Positions 5,630 to 5,944 of a stretch of DNA of 5,944 bases are shown here, one piece after another. The notes under the pieces are model-generated. The model made no database searches. It had not been told where the DNA came from and saw only the letters and a program-made list of their open reading frames with translations. Positions within the stretch are counted from its first letter, which is position 1. The number at the start of each line of letters is the position of its first letter. The stretch lies in assembly GCA_900290315.1 (NCBI GenBank), contig OKRF01000044.1, forward strand, positions 1,502 to 7,445, in the 5' to 3' direction. The stretch is from Candidatus Sulfopaludibacter sp. SbA3. Its GTDB lineage: Bacteria; Acidobacteriota; Terriglobia; Bryobacterales; Bryobacteraceae. The translations under genes and the position numbers were made by a program.

Positions 5630-5944
5630 TCACATCTCCTCGCTGCTGTCGTAAATGTCCAATTTGAACTGCCAGCCCTCAAATGTCGTCAACATGCGGC
5701 CGAAATACTCCCAACTGATTTCCCGGCCATCGATCACCACGTATGGCTCCGAGCCTTCGGTGCCCGGCTCGCATCCGATCCGTCCCCGCACCTTGTGCTC
5801 CGCGATCTCCAGCCCCATGGGGCCACTCCGCAGATGGGTCATGGCCAAGCCGCGCCGCATCTTCTCGATGAGCCGCCCCAGCAGGGCCATGGGATCGACC
5901 ATCTGTTCGCCGATCAATCCGAACTCGTAACCAGCGCGTTGGCG
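5630..5944 (-). CDS. Uncharacterised protein, 3' part (5' end outside window)
   Basis: The frame is open from the right edge to a TGA at 5630-5632, giving 104 residues. I do not recognise the family with certainty. Visible parts are an amphipathic helix DPMALLGRLIEKMRRGLAM (17-35), a basic-to-acidic strand region EIAEHKVRGRIGCEP (46-60), then YVVIDGREISWEYFGRMLTTFEGWQFKL (68-95) and an acidic end DSSEEM. A compact alpha/beta domain is likely; there is no signal peptide, membrane segment or cysteine cluster in this part. A TTG at 5917 could start a 95-residue protein, but the upstream residues (AGYEFGLIG) look coding, so I favour an incomplete gene. It is on the same strand as thrC, 168 nt upstream of it, separated by the palindrome. 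Confidence 0.65.
   Translation of the reverse strand, partial: RQRAGYEFGLIGEQMVDPMALLGRLIEKMRRGLAMTHLRSGPMGLEIAEHKVRGRIGCEPGTEGSEPYVVIDGREISWEYFGRMLTTFEGWQFKLDIYDSSEEM

Overview
The window is about 60% G+C chromosomal bacterial DNA, densely packed with genes. The gene style, the ribbon-helix-helix/MazF pair, the zinc-ribbon threonine synthase and the GC-rich palindrome ending in GGTAACGCC/GGCGTTACC suggest an Acidobacteriota member, perhaps Bryobacterales or Solibacter-like. This placement is an inference from protein resemblance I recall, not from a search.

Layout, left to right: (1) 2-778, plus strand: C-terminal part of a large polytopic membrane protein of glycosyltransferase-like type, cut by the left edge. 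(2) 848-1440, plus strand: a compact type II toxin-antitoxin operon with a ribbon-helix-helix antitoxin and a MazF/PemK endoribonuclease toxin, overlapping by a few bases. (3) 1454-5461, minus strand: a three-gene overlapping operon read as threonine synthase (thrC), then tldD, then tldE/pmbA. thrC and tldD share an ATGA junction, and tldD and tldE overlap by 11 nt. The operon converges on the toxin gene with only 13 nt between the stop codons. (4) 5462-5629: a 168-nt non-coding gap holding a 26-bp-stem palindrome and a strongly strand-biased C-rich (minus) / G-rich (plus) tract. (5) 5630-5944, minus strand: 3' part of a small uncharacterised gene, cut by the right edge.

Functionally, thrC makes threonine from O-phosphohomoserine. 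TldD and TldE form a heteromeric zinc peptidase that degrades or trims unfolded peptides; in other bacteria it matures RiPPs and degrades the CcdA antitoxin. The metal ligands (H250, E251, H255, C453) are intact in TldD and the partner is non-catalytic as expected. MazF looks active. I see no RNA genes, CRISPR array, insertion sequence or biosynthetic precursor peptide. Most of the window is ordinary; the points most worth a second look are the palindrome plus C-rich tract before thrC, the thrC-tldD-tldE coupling, and the tldDE/toxin-antitoxin juxtaposition.
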